From assembly GCA_963732095.1 (NCBI GenBank), contig CAVSZA010000072.1, positions 145,613-209,612 of the forward strand: a stretch of DNA of 64,000 nucleotides. The letters are read 5' to 3'. The stretch's first letter is position 1. Each line of letters opens with the position of its first letter. Under the pieces are notes generated by a model. It worked only from the letters and a program-made list of their open reading frames with translations. It was not told the origin of the DNA and ran no database searches. The position numbers were made by a program, and so were the translations under genes. This stretch comes from AP-15 sp963732095. GTDB lineage: Bacteria > Pseudomonadota > Alphaproteobacteria > ATCC43930 > CGMCC-115725. Below, one piece after another: positions 62,978 to 64,000 of the stretch.

Positions 62978-64000
62978 ATGCCGCATTTTACCCAAGGACG
63001 GATCCAGCGTCAGGTGAGTTTTTTGCGACAACAGTTTCTTCAGGACGGAGACTTGCCGTTCACGGACGTGCTTTCGGCGGAAGTCATCACGCAAGCACTC
63101 ACCGCGGTTGGCGCATGCTGGAACGACCGAATCTTCACGCGACTCGTGACACTCTGGGTGTTCCTGGGCCAAGTGCTCAGCGCCGACCCCTCGTGCCGTG
63201 CCGCGGTGGCCCGGCTGATTGCACATCGCGTTTCCCAGGGTCTTAGACCGTGCAGCTCGGAGACGGGAGCCTATTGCCAGGCGAGGAAGCGGCTGTCGGA
63301 GCGATTCTTCTCTATCGTGGCCTGCCTGGTGGGGCGAAAACTAGACGCAAGCGTTGACTCACAATGGCTGTGGAAGGGCCGCCGCGTATACCTGTTCGAC
63401 GGGTCGACGGTCTCCATGCCCGACACCCCGGAGAACCGCAAGGAATACCCTCTGACCTACAATCAGAAGCCTGGGACGGGGTTTCCCGTTGTGCGAATTG
63501 GCGCCCTCATTTCGCTCTCGTGTGGAGCGATCCTCAAGCTGGGGATCTGCCGTCACGCCGAAAAGGGCCAAAGCGAGCTGGGTATGCTGCGCAAGTTGTG
63601 GGGCGTGTTTCGCCGCGGCGACGTCTTGGTGGCGGATCGCTTGATGTGTGCCTGGACCGAAATGGTGATGCTCCAGCAAAGCGGCGTCGACTGCGTCTTT
63701 CGCCTCACATCACACCGCACGGCAGATTTTCGTCGTGGAATGCGTCTCGGCAAAGATAATCACATTATCAAATGGATGAAACCGAGGAAACCACGTTCGA
63801 TCGACCAGAAGACGTACGACGCACTCCCCGAGTTCCTACTGGTCCGAGAGTGTCGCATCCGCATCGAGCGACCAGGCTTTCGCGTTCGCTGCCTTGTCAT
63901 CGCCACGACGTTGCTGAACGCCGACGAATACACCAAGGACGATCTCGCTCAGGCCTATCGCGCCCGCTGGAACGAAGAACTCGATCTGAGATCGATCAAA
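62978..64000 (+). CDS. IS4-family DDE transposase, 3'-partial at window end
   Basis: Open for 341 codons to the last base. DDE residues D141 (RVYLFDGSTVSMPDT), D220 (RRGDVLVADRLMC), E334 in the IS4 signature Y-X2-R-X3-E-X6-K (YRARWNEELDLRSIK). N-terminal DNA-binding region LPFTDVLSAEVITQALTAVG. AAGGAGG 7 bases before the ATG. Full members are ~400-450 residues. A recent, intact-looking mobile element in the planctomycete part; the 3' end and right repeat lie outside the window. Confidence 0.9.
   Translation, partial: MPHFTQGRIQRQVSFLRQQFLQDGDLPFTDVLSAEVITQALTAVGACWNDRIFTRLVTLWVFLGQVLSADPSCRAAVARLIAHRVSQGLRPCSSETGAYCQARKRLSERFFSIVACLVGRKLDASVDSQWLWKGRRVYLFDGSTVSMPDTPENRKEYPLTYNQKPGTGFPVVRIGALISLSCGAILKLGICRHAEKGQSELGMLRKLWGVFRRGDVLVADRLMCAWTEMVMLQQSGVDCVFRLTSHRTADFRRGMRLGKDNHIIKWMKPRKPRSIDQKTYDALPEFLLVRECRIRIERPGFRVRCLVIATTLLNADEYTKDDLAQAYRARWNEELDLRSIK

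Overview
The window looks like two different genomes joined at about position 46,946. Positions 1-46,945 read as a GC-rich soil alphaproteobacterium, probably Rhizobiales or Rhodospirillales. The signs are the gene families (CaiB/BaiF CoA-transferase, SMP-30, MlaC, DUF1328, DUF5681, BT1 transporter, paired amidases) and several dispersed palindromic repeats of a style common in Bradyrhizobium-like genomes. Positions 46,946-64,000 read as a planctomycete of the Isosphaera/Gemmata type: ECF sigma factors followed by Ser/Thr kinases with WD40 or TPR tails, a DUF1559 tail with the H-X9-DG motif, a TIGR03118-like protein, a parallel beta-helix protein with the 'LE.LE.R.LLS' type N-terminus, and leucine-rich repeats. 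The boundary cuts a toroid-fold gene in mid-domain, so an assembly chimera is the simplest reading, with transfer or rearrangement as the alternative.

Left part. 1-2.3 kb: an EmrB/EmrA-type efflux pair. 2.9-6.5 kb: a Rieske ring-hydroxylating dioxygenase (alpha and beta), a decayed TetR gene and a heme-oxygenase-like di-iron oxidase candidate. 7-16.7 kb, mostly minus strand: BT1 transporter, RidA, small lipoprotein, threonine-synthase-like enzyme, esterase, SDR, OmpA lipoprotein, SMP-30 lactonase and CoA-transferase, with an LLM flavoenzyme and a cupin on the plus strand. 16.9-20.5 kb: group D flavin monooxygenase, EttA, MlaC. 21.6-23.4 kb: AbiEii-like pair, nucleotidyltransferase remnant, MITE-like element. 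23.4-28 kb: sugar ABC importer, acyl-CoA dehydrogenase, ABM monooxygenase. 28-34.5 kb: SDR, YdcF, EthD, a DUF5681 gene with an in-frame stop, a 47-residue TPR-repeat protein, toxin-antitoxin remnants. 34.5-46.9 kb: hmgA, tandem NIPSNAP and amidase genes, GT9 glycosyltransferase, TylF methyltransferase, then amidohydrolase, thiolase-like and DUF35 genes. The theme is aromatic and xenobiotic catabolism with acyl-CoA chemistry, plus a small polysaccharide block.

Right part. LRR and membrane proteins, an NTF2-like protein, ECF/kinase unit 1 (50.1-54.9 kb), a DUF1559 tail, two secreted or surface proteins that share a hairpin leader, ECF/kinase unit 2 (59.2-62.5 kb), and an IS4-family transposase running off the window end.

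Frameshifts are common, especially on the right, and often occur in otherwise conserved genes. Either the assembly is rich in indels or many genes are decaying. No tRNA, rRNA or CRISPR array was recognised.
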